A DNA stretch of 64,000 bases from Marinomonas sp. SBI8L (GCF_001624705.1 NZ_JSEO01000011.1:1-64000); one strand, 5' to 3'. Shown: positions 29,140 through 38,494, numbered from the stretch's first letter. Program-made: numbers and translations. The notes: generated by a model from the letters alone, not told the origin.

Positions 29140-29376
29140 GGAACCTGCGATTAAGTCACCTCTTCTCAGTCTTATCAGAAAAAGTATCACACAAGGCGTT
29201 ACTTTTTCTGAAATGCCGAGTAGGTATTATTTAAAGACCCGAAGGGCGTGGTCTAAAAGCCCTATCTTTACGTTGAGGCCCTTATCAATAGAATAACTAT
29301 TAAGTTGCGCTCCTCGCCAATAAATCTAGCGGCTTTTATCCACACGCTGAGGCGGGAGGACTTATTCGTAGGTTCC
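29140..29376 (-). mobile_element. MITE-like element, copy B (237 bp)
   Basis: The same element as copy A, inverted. Its left end is GGAACCTGCGATTAAGTC and its right end is GACTTATTCGTAGGTTCC. The flanking direct repeat is CTAA at 29136-29139 and 29377-29380. It is about 26 bp shorter than copy A in the middle, where a CAGAAAAAGTA / TACTTTTTCTG hairpin is intact. It carries a DnaA box at 29336-29344. It inserted right after the stop codon of the FemAB-like gene, so it may now supply that gene's 3' end. Confidence 0.85.
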
Positions 29377-29428
29377 CTAAGCTAGGCTCATTGAAAGGGA
29401 ATTGGCCTAAGGTTATATCTCTGCTTGA

Positions 29429-30208
29429 TCACTCGTTGCTTGGCTCTAAATCATATTCCCCTGCTTCAAATCGATCAAAATAGGCTTGATAACGACCATC
29501 TTTACGATATTTCATTAGTACTTGATTAAAGTCTTCTATGATTTGAGGGCTGTCTTCTAACGCTTTTGATACCAGTAAAAAGCTGTGATTTTCTAAAAGC
29601 CTTTTTGGGTGGAAAGTAATGAGAGCCTGCTGCTCCGGCGTGAACTGCTCTCTGATACTCGCCAGACCGACACTCTTCTCTAAAGGCAAAGCATCAATAC
29701 GACCCGCTAATAGCTTGAGAAAAGCGACCTGATTATTAGGCGCTAAATCTATGTTTATTTTGCCTTGCTTAAGGGCATCATCAAATGCTTTACCATAACT
29801 AGAGCTTAATATACCACCAAGCTTGTATTGGCTTAGGTCGGCTATTTCAGACCATTCAAAATTCGAAGCCTTAAGATGGAAAAAGACGAACTCTTCATTC
29901 AGTACTGGCTCACTATAATAAAAATCTTGCTCGCGTTCGGCTTTATGCATCCAAACTGCGGTGGCATTAGCACGGCCTAAGGCCGCTGTTTTATAAGCGC
30001 GAGTCCAAGGGTAGAAGGCAAAAGCAGGCGCATAGCCGGCTTCACTCAATACATCATGAATCAGATGGGTTACAAAGCCTCTATGCTGCTGGCTTTCAGT
30101 AATAAAAGGGGGCCATTCGCCTAAGGTAATTTTCACACTGGGTTTTTGGTCGGCTTGACCTAAAGTACTGATAAACAGACAAAAGGTAGCAAATAAGAAT
30201 CTAAACAT
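29429..30208 (-). CDS. Periplasmic amino-acid-type solute-binding protein (SBP_bac_3)
   Basis: 259 residues with an N-terminal signal peptide (about residues 1-19, cut near GQA-DQ). The mature part resembles family 3 solute-binding proteins: GEWPPFI near the start, PWTRAY, and a two-lobe pattern ending YQAYFDRFE. It has no permease or ATPase neighbour, so it may be an orphan binding protein or a small-molecule sensor. The ligand is unknown. It stands alone between MITE copy B and a divergent EamA gene. Confidence 0.75.
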   Translation of the reverse strand: MFRFLFATFCLFISTLGQADQKPSVKITLGEWPPFITESQQHRGFVTHLIHDVLSEAGYAPAFAFYPWTRAYKTAALGRANATAVWMHKAEREQDFYYSEPVLNEEFVFFHLKASNFEWSEIADLSQYKLGGILSSSYGKAFDDALKQGKINIDLAPNNQVAFLKLLAGRIDALPLEKSVGLASIREQFTPEQQALITFHPKRLLENHSFLLVSKALEDSPQIIEDFNQVLMKYRKDGRYQAYFDRFEAGEYDLEPSNE

Positions 30209-30432
30209 TGCTTTACCTCTTTTTTATTAAAGCTAAGTTTTAGGTTAGCAGGAGAAAGTAACATAATTGTATTAATCGGTGAAAACTCAGCAGAATCTTG
30301 TGTTCTTTTATCAATCAATTTTGCTATACGTAGCTTTATGTGAACTGGTATTATCCTGCCTTGCAAAAATCCTAGAGTGCATCTTCTCTTTGTGCTCACT
30401 TATTCTTTTTCTTTCATAGTGTGGAATTTCCT

Positions 30433-31305
30433 ATGGGCATTAGAAGTGCGTTTTATTTACTCTTATTAGCCGCTATTTGGGGTAGCTCCTTTTTGTTTAT
30501 GCGTATCAGTGCGCCAGTATTTGGCCCTGTTTGGATGATAGAACTGCGCATTGGCTTCGCTGCTCTTTTTCTAGCTGTTGTTACTTTTTCCTTCAAAAAG
30601 CGTCTGTACCTAGCTAAACATTGGCGTCACTATTTAATTTTAGGTCTTTTAAGCGCGGCTTTACCCTTCTTGTGCTACGGCTTTGCTGCGGGGGACTTAA
30701 CCGCGTCTCTCATGTCCATTATTAATGCCACTACGCCTGTATTTGGTACTGTAATCAGTGCGATTTATTTCAAGCAGAAACTAGCGCGTGAAACCTTGAT
30801 CGGCTTGGCGCTCGGTATTCTGGGTGTTTCTGTGATTGTAGGCTTTGATGCAGAACTCTTTAAAACCGATGCTTGGCTGTCAGTATTAATCGTTCTTGGT
30901 GCTCCTTTTTGTTATGGGCTGGCAAGTACCTTTACCCAAGTATCTAAAGGCGTTGAGCCCTTGCCTAATGCCTATGGCACCATGTTAATGGGGACCTTGG
31001 TAATCTTGCCAATGCTGTTCTTCTATCAACCTTTGGATGAACCCAGTATTGAAATCTCGCTAGCTGTCATCATGTTAGGTGTTGTCTGTACGGGTGTGGC
31101 TTATCTTATTTTCTTTAAACTACTCAATGAAATAGGTACCTCCTCTACTCTAACGGTAACCTTTCTCGTACCGGTTTTTGGCGTTATGTGGGGCGTGATC
31201 TTCCTTGATGAGATGATAGGCTGGCATACGTTAATAGGGACTTTATTAGTCATAGCTGGCACAGTGAAGACAACAGGTTTTAGCTTTAAAAAAACTGCCA
31301 GTTAA
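30433..31305 (+). CDS. EamA/DMT-family transporter
   Basis: About 290 residues with ten predicted membrane segments in two EamA repeats: AAIWGSSFLFMRIS at the first repeat and a matching ending in the second (FLVPVFGVMWGVIFLDE). Such proteins export amino acids or metabolites. A GTG at 30421 is open in frame; the ATG at 30433 is preferred because it begins MGIRSAF at the first helix and a GGA lies 7-8 bases upstream. Substrate unknown. It is divergent from the solute-binding protein. Confidence 0.85.
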   Translation: MGIRSAFYLLLLAAIWGSSFLFMRISAPVFGPVWMIELRIGFAALFLAVVTFSFKKRLYLAKHWRHYLILGLLSAALPFLCYGFAAGDLTASLMSIINATTPVFGTVISAIYFKQKLARETLIGLALGILGVSVIVGFDAELFKTDAWLSVLIVLGAPFCYGLASTFTQVSKGVEPLPNAYGTMLMGTLVILPMLFFYQPLDEPSIEISLAVIMLGVVCTGVAYLIFFKLLNEIGTSSTLTVTFLVPVFGVMWGVIFLDEMIGWHTLIGTLLVIAGTVKTTGFSFKKTAS

Positions 31306-31373
31306 CTTTGCTCACCTTGTTCTGAATAAATAGCAGATGCTGGGCACCTGCTATTTCTCTCTTCTCTCTTTGA

Positions 31374-32558
31374 TTAGAAGTCTTGGTGCGGTCCAAAGAC
31401 TTCATAATGGATACGATCAGAATCTACCCCTAAGTTCTGCAACTGCTGCTTAGCAAACTGCATAAAGCCCACTGGGCCACATAGATAGAAGTCGCCATCT
31501 TCTAATGGCAAGGTGGTAATCGTACTTAGGTCCATTAAGCCATGATGTACGCTCTCCTCTGGATCATGGTCTTGGTTATACCAAGTGTGATGAATCAGAT
31601 TAAGTTTGGTCGCGAGTTGCTTCACACGCTTTTTGAAGGAGTGCTGTTCATGGTTTTCACAAGCATGAAGATAATGTACCTCAGCTTCACTTCTTTGCTC
31701 TGCTAGGCTCTCTAATATGGCCTGCATAGGTGTAAGACCCACACCCGCAGAGATAGCAACAACCGGTTTGCCCTTGTTTTTAAAGACAAAATCACCCGCT
31801 GGCGCAAAAAGTTCAACCTCATCACCAAGGCGTAAACCATCATGTAGGAAGTTAGACACTAAGCCAGGTACACCCATGGCTTCACGTTTTACTGAGATAC
31901 GGTAGCTTTCACCATTGGCTTGATCAGAAAGCGAATACTGACGCATTTCTAAGTTTTCAGAGGTAATAGGCTTCACTCTGATACCAAGATACTGCCCAGG
32001 TTGATAGGTAATAACGGCTTTTCTATCTACTGGTTCAAATACAAGACTTTTAACTAATTCAGATTCGATACGCTTCTCTACTAGCTTAAATTTTCTTGGC
32101 CCTTGCCAACCGCCCTCTTGCGCTTCGTTTGATTCATACAAACCATTTTCAACTGAGATAAAGACCTCTGCTAGTTGACCATAAGCGGCAACCCAAGCAT
32201 CTTCAATTTCAGCTGTGAATACATCACCAGCAAGCTCTCTCAGTGTTTCAATGAGGTGTAAGCCTACAATGTCATAGTGAGCAGGTCTGATATCCAAGCT
32301 TGTATGCTTATGGGCGATACGTTGAACGGCTGAAGTCAGCATTGGCAAGTTGTCTATGTACTTTGCGTAGGCTGCAATGGCATTAAAAAGCGCTAAAGAC
32401 TGAGTACCTTCAGCCTGATGGGCCATATTAAATACATCCTTCAGCTCAGGGTTATGCTCAAACATGCGCTTGTAAAAGTGCTGGGTAAGTGAAGGCCCTA
32501 CACTTTCAAGTAAGGGAATTGTGCTCTTTACTGTGCTTATTTGTTGATCTGTTAACAT
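31374..32558 (-). CDS. hmp: Flavohaemoprotein, nitric oxide dioxygenase
   Basis: 394 residues. The globin domain (1-140) has Tyr29 on helix B and proximal His85 (IAHKHTS). The FAD domain carries RQYSLSDQ and the NAD domain GVGLTPMQAIL and LCGPVGFM. It converts NO plus O2 to nitrate using NAD(P)H. Length is that of E. coli Hmp (396). It is last in a leftward run behind nnrS and a small membrane gene, under a sigma-54 promoter with NorR sites (see 34190-34315), so induction by NO through NorR is expected. Confidence 0.96.
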   Translation of the reverse strand: MLTDQQISTVKSTIPLLESVGPSLTQHFYKRMFEHNPELKDVFNMAHQAEGTQSLALFNAIAAYAKYIDNLPMLTSAVQRIAHKHTSLDIRPAHYDIVGLHLIETLRELAGDVFTAEIEDAWVAAYGQLAEVFISVENGLYESNEAQEGGWQGPRKFKLVEKRIESELVKSLVFEPVDRKAVITYQPGQYLGIRVKPITSENLEMRQYSLSDQANGESYRISVKREAMGVPGLVSNFLHDGLRLGDEVELFAPAGDFVFKNKGKPVVAISAGVGLTPMQAILESLAEQRSEAEVHYLHACENHEQHSFKKRVKQLATKLNLIHHTWYNQDHDPEESVHHGLMDLSTITTLPLEDGDFYLCGPVGFMQFAKQQLQNLGVDSDRIHYEVFGPHQDF

Positions 32559-32625
32559 TTTGTATCCTTATTAAACTAACGCTCTTAATGCGTGACGTAT
32601 TTTGGTTGAGTTGATAAAAAGTGCG

Positions 32626-33837
32626 CTATAAACGCTGGCGAATGAGAATGCTGCTGTAGTGCAAAATAAAGAGAGCGAAGGCTCCTATCCAAAGGGCTGC
32701 GCTAACTTGCCATGCCTCTATCACTAGGCCTAAAGCAGGCAAAAAAGTACGGGCTAGGGCCGCAATAAATATGGTTAAAAAGGCTAAGGACATAAGAGGA
32801 GCCGATTGAATCAAGCGTCCTGTATGGCCTAAAGACACTCGAGACATAATGGCGAGTATCATGCCGCCGATTGCGCCGATCGCAATCAAGTGTAGTGCGT
32901 CAGCAAAACGAATTAGCTCAGTGAAAAAGCTAGCGCCTAGACAAATAAACCCTAAACCAAGGGAGCCATATGTGAGATGCAAGGACCATAAAAGCGGGAC
33001 TTGTAAGCTGGCTCTTGGATGCCAGTGATAAAGCTGGATAAGCTGCAAACTACCTAACAAAATCATGATGAAACCAGGTACAAGCGCAAACTCAGAAAAT
33101 GGGTAGATAAAGGCATATAGGTTATTTATTAACGCCGTTGCTATCAGTAACTTGGTTAATCTTGGGGTTGCTATCACCTTCGCAGCAAGAGGCAGTGCTT
33201 TAGTGCCATTGCGAGTAAACATAGGGATAAGACGACCCCCCAAAACGCCGGCTAAAAGCGCAAATAAAAGTACACCAGTACGGCCAAAGTGTAGGGCCAG
33301 TTCTGTCTTGCCCGCTAGGTCGGCAATAATAATGCCCATGTTGACTAGCATCATGATGCTAAGCAAAGGTAATAACATGAGATTTCGATTGTTGGCGCGG
33401 TACAAGAGCTGAGCCAAAAAGCCGATGCCAATTAGCCACCAGACAAGCTGTAGACCGAAGGCTAAATATTGCAATGACACACTCTCTTGCCATAACAATA
33501 TGCGTACAGAAGCCCAAATAAGACACCATAGAATGAGTGGTTTATCATGTAAGCTACGAAGCTGAGTCCATGTTTGTGATGCGGTAAGCAAAAAGGACAA
33601 AGCCACAAAAGCGGCAAAGCCAAAGACCATCTCATGAAAGTGCCAAACTAGGCTGGATAAGCCTTGAGTGGGCAAGCTTACTTGTCCACTCAAAATGAAT
33701 AGCCATAGGCTTAAAGCGATTAATGAGAAAGCACTTGCCCCTAAAAAACCGGGGCGAAAGGCCAAATCAAATAAATCAAACCCAGCTTTCCCTTGCCCTT
33801 TATGCTTAATCTGATCTGGATGTATCTTGCTCATCAT
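32626..33837 (-). CDS. nnrS: NnrS family haem-copper membrane protein
   Basis: 403 residues with about twelve membrane segments. NnrS proteins are haem- and copper-containing membrane proteins linked to resistance to nitrosative stress. Motifs seen are FRPGFLGAS, WHFHEMVFGF near residue 65, GGRLIPMFTRNG and AIGAIGGMILAIMSRVSLGHTGR. The start overlaps the upstream small gene by ATGA. It sits between that gene and hmp, in the predicted NorR regulon, which supports the NO role. Confidence 0.92.
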   Translation of the reverse strand: MMSKIHPDQIKHKGQGKAGFDLFDLAFRPGFLGASAFSLIALSLWLFILSGQVSLPTQGLSSLVWHFHEMVFGFAAFVALSFLLTASQTWTQLRSLHDKPLILWCLIWASVRILLWQESVSLQYLAFGLQLVWWLIGIGFLAQLLYRANNRNLMLLPLLSIMMLVNMGIIIADLAGKTELALHFGRTGVLLFALLAGVLGGRLIPMFTRNGTKALPLAAKVIATPRLTKLLIATALINNLYAFIYPFSEFALVPGFIMILLGSLQLIQLYHWHPRASLQVPLLWSLHLTYGSLGLGFICLGASFFTELIRFADALHLIAIGAIGGMILAIMSRVSLGHTGRLIQSAPLMSLAFLTIFIAALARTFLPALGLVIEAWQVSAALWIGAFALFILHYSSILIRQRL

Positions 33838-34124
33838 AGGATTTCAGCCTTAATTCCGTTTTGGCCAATTAGACGCATCACATAACCTACCTTTAGAAAA
33901 GCCGCAAACACTACCAGAGCAATATGGCTCACAACTTGAGTGGCAATACTAAAGTCCTCAGGTTTTAGATAACCAATGAAAACCGTTGCCAGTACTACGA
34001 TGAGAGACGCTAGCATCAAGCTGTTGCCTGCGAAAAACACACTTTTAAAGTTCTCTTCCAGCTCGTAACGGGTTAATTTTTGCTGGCTCATAATAGGTAA
34101 TAGTTTGAAATGATGGCCGAACAT
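33834..34124 (-). CDS. Small two-helix membrane protein of the NorR operon, function unknown
   Basis: 96 residues. After about 28 polar residues, two membrane helices follow (about 30-52 and 64-86). I do not recognise the family. AAGGAG lies 6 bases before the ATG, so it is truly translated. It is first in the leftward operon, overlapping nnrS by ATGA, and is directly downstream of the sigma-54 promoter. The position argues for a role in NO or nitrosative stress, perhaps with NnrS at the inner membrane; this is inferred only. Confidence 0.72.
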   Translation of the reverse strand: MFGHHFKLLPIMSQQKLTRYELEENFKSVFFAGNSLMLASLIVVLATVFIGYLKPEDFSIATQVVSHIALVVFAAFLKVGYVMRLIGQNGIKAEIL

Positions 34125-34189
34125 ATTTGTCTCCTTTGATGTCCTTTTGACATCTAGTCGTCATTTAAATCTCTTTCTTGTATTCGTTA

Positions 34190-34207
34190 TTGCACATCTG
34201 ATGCCAA
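34190..34207 (-). promoter_or_regulatory. Sigma-54 promoter of the small membrane protein-nnrS-hmp operon
   Basis: Read leftward: TTGGCATCAGATGTGCAAT, with the invariant GG and GC separated by exactly 10 bases. It gives a leader of about 55 bases before the small gene at 34124. NorR is a sigma-54 activator, so the element fits its divergent regulator. Confidence 0.78.
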
Positions 34208-34260
34208 TAAATTTATTTGTTATTTATCAGCTATTTACGAATTTTATAGATATTTAAAGA

Positions 34261-34315
34261 GTCAATATGACTCAATTGTAAAGGAGTTAAAAATACCTAT
34301 TAGTGTCAATATGAC
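34261..34315. promoter_or_regulatory. Two perfect NorR enhancer sites
   Basis: GTCAATATGAC occurs at 34261-34271 and again, identical, at 34305-34315. Each is GTCA-N3-TGAC, the known NorR core with GT-N7-AC. They are 44 bases apart and about 55-110 bases upstream of the sigma-54 promoter, a normal enhancer distance. A weaker GT-N7-AC (34141-34151) lies in the leader. Confidence 0.8.
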
Positions 34316-34353
34316 CTATACTTGTTAATAGCTTTAATCTGAGGAGTAGGAAT

Positions 34354-35952
34354 GTGATTACATCGGGTGATTTATTGGAACTGGCGATAGACATGGCGCA
34401 AAACGTCACAACCAAGGACAGGTTTGATCGTCTGTTAAATACCATACGTAACATTATTCCTTGTGATGCAGTGGTTTTGCTTAAGCGTCAAGGGCAAGAA
34501 CTTAAGCCGCTAGCACAGACTGGCGTTAACCCTGAGTTATTGGGCCGTCGCTTTGAAATAGCTTCTCAGCCTAGGTTTGAAGCCATTTGTGATAGCCAAA
34601 CGCCTGTGCGCTTTGCCAGTGATTGTGATTTGCCTGACCCCTACGATGGCATGTTAGAAGGGGTTGTTGGTGATTTACCCGTGCATGCATGTATGGGCTT
34701 TCCCCTTCATGCGGATGAGCAACTGATAGGTATTTTGACTTTAGATAGTCTGACCCCAGGTGTTTTTGACGATATCGCCGCTAAAACCTTAGAGGTCATC
34801 GCGGCGGTATCCGCTGCCAGCTTGAAAACCGCTATCCTCTTCAAAAAATTAGAATCTCACACCGAGCACTTTCAAAATGTCGTGTCTGAGCTCACCAAAG
34901 AAGCCTTGATAAAAGATGGGGGGGAGTTGATTGGACAAAGCCTACCTATGCAAAAAATGCAGCAAGAGTTAGGTCTGGTTGCCCCTTCTGACTTTGCTGT
35001 TTTAATTGAGGGAGAAACGGGTGTTGGTAAAGAATTGGTTGCCCGTACCCTACATAGAAAGTCGACTCGTGCGGAAGGGCCTTTGGTTTATGTAAACTGT
35101 GCTGCTTTGCCTGAAAATCTGATTGAAAGTGAGTTGTTTGGCCATGTTAAAGGAGCCTTTACTGGCGCAGATAAAGACAGAGCGGGTAAGTTTAGCTTAG
35201 CGAATGGCGGTACTCTCTTTTTAGATGAGATAGGTGAGCTGCCACTTTTGGCTCAGAGTAAGTTGCTGCGAGCTTTGCAAAGCCAGGAAATACAAGCCGT
35301 TGGTAAGGATCAGGTCGAGCTTGTTGATGTACGAGTGATTGCTGCTACTAATCGAGTATTAAAAGAGGAAGTGGAAGCTAATCGCTTTCGATCAGATCTG
35401 TATCATAGATTAAGTGTATTCCCTATTTGTATCCCTCCACTCAGAGAAAGACTGGGTGATATCACCTTGTTAGCTGGTTATTTTACCGAACAATCACGCC
35501 GTAAATTAGGTTTAGCTCATCTATTAATTGATGATGATGTGATTGCCAGATTAGAAGCTTATGATTGGCCGGGGAATGTCCGTGAGCTCGAACATGTAAT
35601 GAACCGAGCAGCTCTGATGGCTCGGTCTGATGGACAAGGTCAAACAGGGATGACACGGATCAAAACCTATCACCTAGGCCAGTTACAAAGCACTTCTCAG
35701 GCGATAACAAAAAGCATCAAGGCTCCGGAAGAGAGCTTTGATAATAGCAATGCTTTAGTTCAACAAGCTTGGCAGGTATCAAACCTTAAAGATGCCACCG
35801 CAGCATTTCAAAGCCAGAAAATTCATCAAGCTCTGCTAAGTTCAGATTACAACTGGTCCAAGGCTGCAAGAGCACTGGATATGGATAGAGCAAACCTAGT
35901 TAGACTTGCCAAACGCTTAGGCATAGAAGTGGTGAAGCAAGTAAATAGATAA
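34354..35952 (+). CDS. norR: NO-responsive sigma-54 activator NorR
   Basis: 532 residues: an N-terminal GAF domain, a central AAA+ domain and a C-terminal Fis-type helix-turn-helix ([18 protein letters not shown]). The AAA+ motifs are ETGVGKE (Walker A, near 221), GAFTGA at 268-273 (contacts sigma-54) and [10 protein letters not shown] (Walker B). In the GAF domain His111, Cys113, Asp98 and Asp131 fall at the positions of the E. coli NorR non-haem-iron region that binds NO. The start is GTG behind GAGGAGTAGGA; a nearby ATG (34352) is out of frame. Confidence 0.95.
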   Translation: MITSGDLLELAIDMAQNVTTKDRFDRLLNTIRNIIPCDAVVLLKRQGQELKPLAQTGVNPELLGRRFEIASQPRFEAICDSQTPVRFASDCDLPDPYDGMLEGVVGDLPVHACMGFPLHADEQLIGILTLDSLTPGVFDDIAAKTLEVIAAVSAASLKTAILFKKLESHTEHFQNVVSELTKEALIKDGGELIGQSLPMQKMQQELGLVAPSDFAVLIEGETGVGKELVARTLHRKSTRAEGPLVYVNCAALPENLIESELFGHVKGAFTGADKDRAGKFSLANGGTLFLDEIGELPLLAQSKLLRALQSQEIQAVGKDQVELVDVRVIAATNRVLKEEVEANRFRSDLYHRLSVFPICIPPLRERLGDITLLAGYFTEQSRRKLGLAHLLIDDDVIARLEAYDWPGNVRELEHVMNRAALMARSDGQGQTGMTRIKTYHLGQLQSTSQAITKSIKAPEESFDNSNALVQQAWQVSNLKDATAAFQSQKIHQALLSSDYNWSKAARALDMDRANLVRLAKRLGIEVVKQVNR

Positions 35953-35998
35953 ATCCCCTATTTACTTGCTAAAAAGTCTTACAAGAGCATAAGTTAAA

Positions 35999-36430
35999 CT
36001 AAGACTCTTGGGCTTGTCTTGCTTGGCTAACTTGTCTGATACGCTCTGCAGGCACAGCTAGTTGAATCAATAAGTATTCTTTTAAATCAGCGTCTAAGCC
36101 CTGATTATCCATCGCCATTGCCATGCAATCTAACCAAGCCTGTTTATCTTCATCTATAACATCTAGATGCATATGGGCTCTAGGCAATTGGATTGAACCA
36201 TATTTTTGGCTATAGAGCTTATCGCTCCCCATCCAGCCTGTTAAAAAGCGATACAGCTTATCAATGGATAATTCTGTATCGGCTGGGTGCATATCATAAA
36301 GGCGCTTGAATTGAGGCTCTGTCCCCATAAAGTGGAAGAAATCTGATACAAGCGCATGCAGCCCTTCTTTACCGCCTACTGCTTGGAAGGTGCTATCCCC
36401 TTCTCCATAGGATTTGTTTGATTCAGACAT
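35999..36430 (-). CDS. Group II truncated haemoglobin (trHbO)
   Basis: About 143 residues. Proximal His is in PRAHM (near residue 86 of the chosen start), and 13 residues later comes the group II marker Trp in AWLDCM. The FFHFM and F-xx-LY segments belong to the same fold. Group II globins bind O2 or NO and are linked to oxygen or NO chemistry. The frame remains open to 36529, but the preceding gene ends at 36423 and shares ATGATG with the globin start, so ATG 36430 (or 36433) is chosen. It is convergent with norR. Confidence 0.88.
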   Translation of the reverse strand: MSESNKSYGEGDSTFQAVGGKEGLHALVSDFFHFMGTEPQFKRLYDMHPADTELSIDKLYRFLTGWMGSDKLYSQKYGSIQLPRAHMHLDVIDEDKQAWLDCMAMAMDNQGLDADLKEYLLIQLAVPAERIRQVSQARQAQES

Positions 36431-36653
36431 CATCTGACTCTTTTTTTTCTGTTTTAATTTCGGATGAAGCCGGTGCTGACTTTTTGGCTTTTTTCTCGGC
36501 ATCCATCTTGATTGAATTTCTAAAACCACCGATTGCTGCCAAAACGCCTATAATTGCGCTCATATAGTAGGGAATTTGAAACAGCATGGTGATACTGACA
36601 AAAACAATACCAACAGCTAGGCCTTCAGCTAGGGGTTTTGCATACTTTTTCAT
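36423..36653 (-). CDS. Small membrane protein, function unknown, upstream of trHbO
   Basis: About 76 residues with two hydrophobic helices (roughly 10-27 and 30-42) and a very polar, lysine-rich C-terminal tail. Not recognised. The in-frame TTG at 36665 is rejected: GGAG lies 6 bases before the ATG at 36653. It overlaps the globin start by a few bases, so the two are translationally coupled and may work together, for example as a membrane partner of the globin. Confidence 0.65.
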   Translation of the reverse strand: MKKYAKPLAEGLAVGIVFVSITMLFQIPYYMSAIIGVLAAIGGFRNSIKMDAEKKAKKSAPASSEIKTEKKESDDV

Positions 36654-36768
36654 ATAGGACTCCAAGATATTTTAAGTTGGCACTATCACCAATAAATTTG
36701 CCCTAGTTTAATCAAAACAAGATATGAATGCTCGTATTCCTTGAGTTAGAAATGAACCTGATTCTATT

Positions 36769-36914
36769 TGTGGATAACCTTTTTTACGAATTGAGCAAAA
36801 TAAAATGTGGATAAATGAGATACTAATACACATTATATCTGTTATAGAGAAGTTGAATGTGTATATTCAAGTTTATATGAACAAACTTGTGTGTAATTGA
36901 TAGTTTTATCCACA
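36769..36914. promoter_or_regulatory. Cluster of DnaA boxes in an AT-rich intergenic region
   Basis: Three perfect TTATCCACA boxes lie at 36769-36777 and 36806-36814 (complement) and 36906-36914 (direct). Three more with one mismatch lie at 36824-36832, 36858-36866 and 36888-36896. All are in a 360-bp AT-rich gap (36654-37013) without a gene, and a CAAGTTT/AAACTTG dyad sits between two of them. By chance about 0.5 perfect 9-mers would be expected in the whole window on both strands. It could be a DnaA-titration site, a regulatory cluster for the MATE gene, or an origin-like element. Confidence 0.72.
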
Positions 36915-37013
36915 GTGAAAACGAAACTTCTAGCCAAAATAGGCTCTTTTTAAGTATAAATAGCCGCTTTTTAGTCCATAATTCACACTTTTACCCAAGG
37001 TATTAAATCTAGT

Positions 37014-38387
37014 ATGTCCAGCTTGTTAAGGCTTATTCCTACTTTTCGTCAAGAGAAGCAGTTAAATAAACGCATATGGCATATGGCTTGGCCGCCTATG
37101 TTATCCAACATTACAACACCGCTCTTGGGCTTGGTGGATACGGCCGTTGTTGGACACCTTGCTAATGAAAGCCATCTTGGGGCTGTGGCAATCGGTGCGA
37201 GTATTTTTAGCTTAGTATTTTGGGCCTTTGGTTTTTTACGCATGGGCTCGACAGGTTTAACGGCTCAAGCCTTAGGTCGTAAAGACGAGCAAAGAGTATT
37301 AGAGCTGTTACTTCAATCGGTTTTACTAGGTATCTTGATCGGTTTACTACTTATTCTATTTAAAGATCCCATTATTGATGTCATGTTGTGGATGATGTCT
37401 CCTAGTGCGCAAGTTGAACCTTGGGCAAGGCTTTATTGTGAGGTTCGTATTCTAAGTGCGCCTGCAGTATTGGCTGGCTATGCTGTTGTTGGTTGGTTTT
37501 ATGGGGTGCAAAACGCCCGCGGGCCACTTTGGATCATGTTATTAATCAATGTGGTAAACATGGTTTTGGACTATTACGCTGTTTACCATTTGGATATGGC
37601 CAGTGATGGCGTGGCTTGGGCAACGGTTATCTCTCAATATGCAGGTTTGGCTCTCGCTTTGTACTTAGCCAGTAAGCAGTTGAAAAAGCTGAATATTAAT
37701 ATCTCCTCCGAGGTGGCAAAAAGTTTATTAAAATTCTCTGAATACATTGCTCTGATTCAGGTAAATCGCTATCTATTTGTACGAACTATCTTGTTATTAG
37801 CGGTTGGTATTTTCTTTACCGCTCAAGGTTCGGCTCAAGGGGATAATATACTTGCTGCAAACGCCGTATTACTGACATTTTTAATGATAATTTCTAATGC
37901 TTTGGATGGTTTTGCTTTTTCTGTTGAAGCCTTATGTGGTGAGGCAATCGGCCAGAAAGACAGAACACAGTTTGAAAAAGTGGTGCTTTTATCGAGTGTA
38001 TGGGCTTTGGTTGCAGCAGTTGGACTTGTCTTAGTATTTTGGCTCTTTGGTAATCATATCGTTTCCCTATTAACCAGTATCGAGTCAGTTAAAAGCATTG
38101 CAGCGATTTATCTACCTTGGCTAGTAGTTTTCCCGCTTCTTGGTATTTGGTCATTTATGCTAGATGGCGTCTTTATTGGTGCCACTGAAGTAAAACAGAT
38201 GCAAGATGCCATGATAGTGTCAGTTGTGCTTGTCTTCTTCCCCTGCTGGTATATCACCCAGCAATTAGGCATGGGTAATCATGGACTTTGGTTTAGTCAG
38301 GCGGCTTTATTTGTTGCCCGAGGAGCGAGCATGTATTGGCTTTATCGACGTAATTTGGCCAAAGGCAAATGGTTTGTGGGTAATTAA
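37014..38387 (+). CDS. MATE-family efflux transporter (DinF-like)
   Basis: 457 residues with twelve predicted membrane segments in two six-helix halves. Typical MATE segments include AWPPMLSNITTPLLGLVDTAVVGHL-type N-terminal sequence near residue 28 and FSVEALCGEAIGQKD in the second half. These are Na+ or H+ drug/metabolite antiporters; the DinF branch fits best. A DnaA-box cluster lies directly upstream. It is monocistronic, with no visible efflux regulator. Confidence 0.88.
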   Translation: MSSLLRLIPTFRQEKQLNKRIWHMAWPPMLSNITTPLLGLVDTAVVGHLANESHLGAVAIGASIFSLVFWAFGFLRMGSTGLTAQALGRKDEQRVLELLLQSVLLGILIGLLLILFKDPIIDVMLWMMSPSAQVEPWARLYCEVRILSAPAVLAGYAVVGWFYGVQNARGPLWIMLLINVVNMVLDYYAVYHLDMASDGVAWATVISQYAGLALALYLASKQLKKLNINISSEVAKSLLKFSEYIALIQVNRYLFVRTILLLAVGIFFTAQGSAQGDNILAANAVLLTFLMIISNALDGFAFSVEALCGEAIGQKDRTQFEKVVLLSSVWALVAAVGLVLVFWLFGNHIVSLLTSIESVKSIAAIYLPWLVVFPLLGIWSFMLDGVFIGATEVKQMQDAMIVSVVLVFFPCWYITQQLGMGNHGLWFSQAALFVARGASMYWLYRRNLAKGKWFVGN

Positions 38388-38494
38388 TTAGCAAACTAAA
38401 TAAGTATGAGTATCGTTCAATGTCAACTTTGTGTAAGATTCCTCCGCCTTTTTTGGTAACTAAATCAATATATTAAATTTTAAATGGAACTAGA

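Noticed and set aside
34141-34151. Third NorR site (GT-N7-AC)
   Set aside because: Lacks the GTCA/TGAC symmetry of the two good sites and lies downstream of the promoter; possible but weak.
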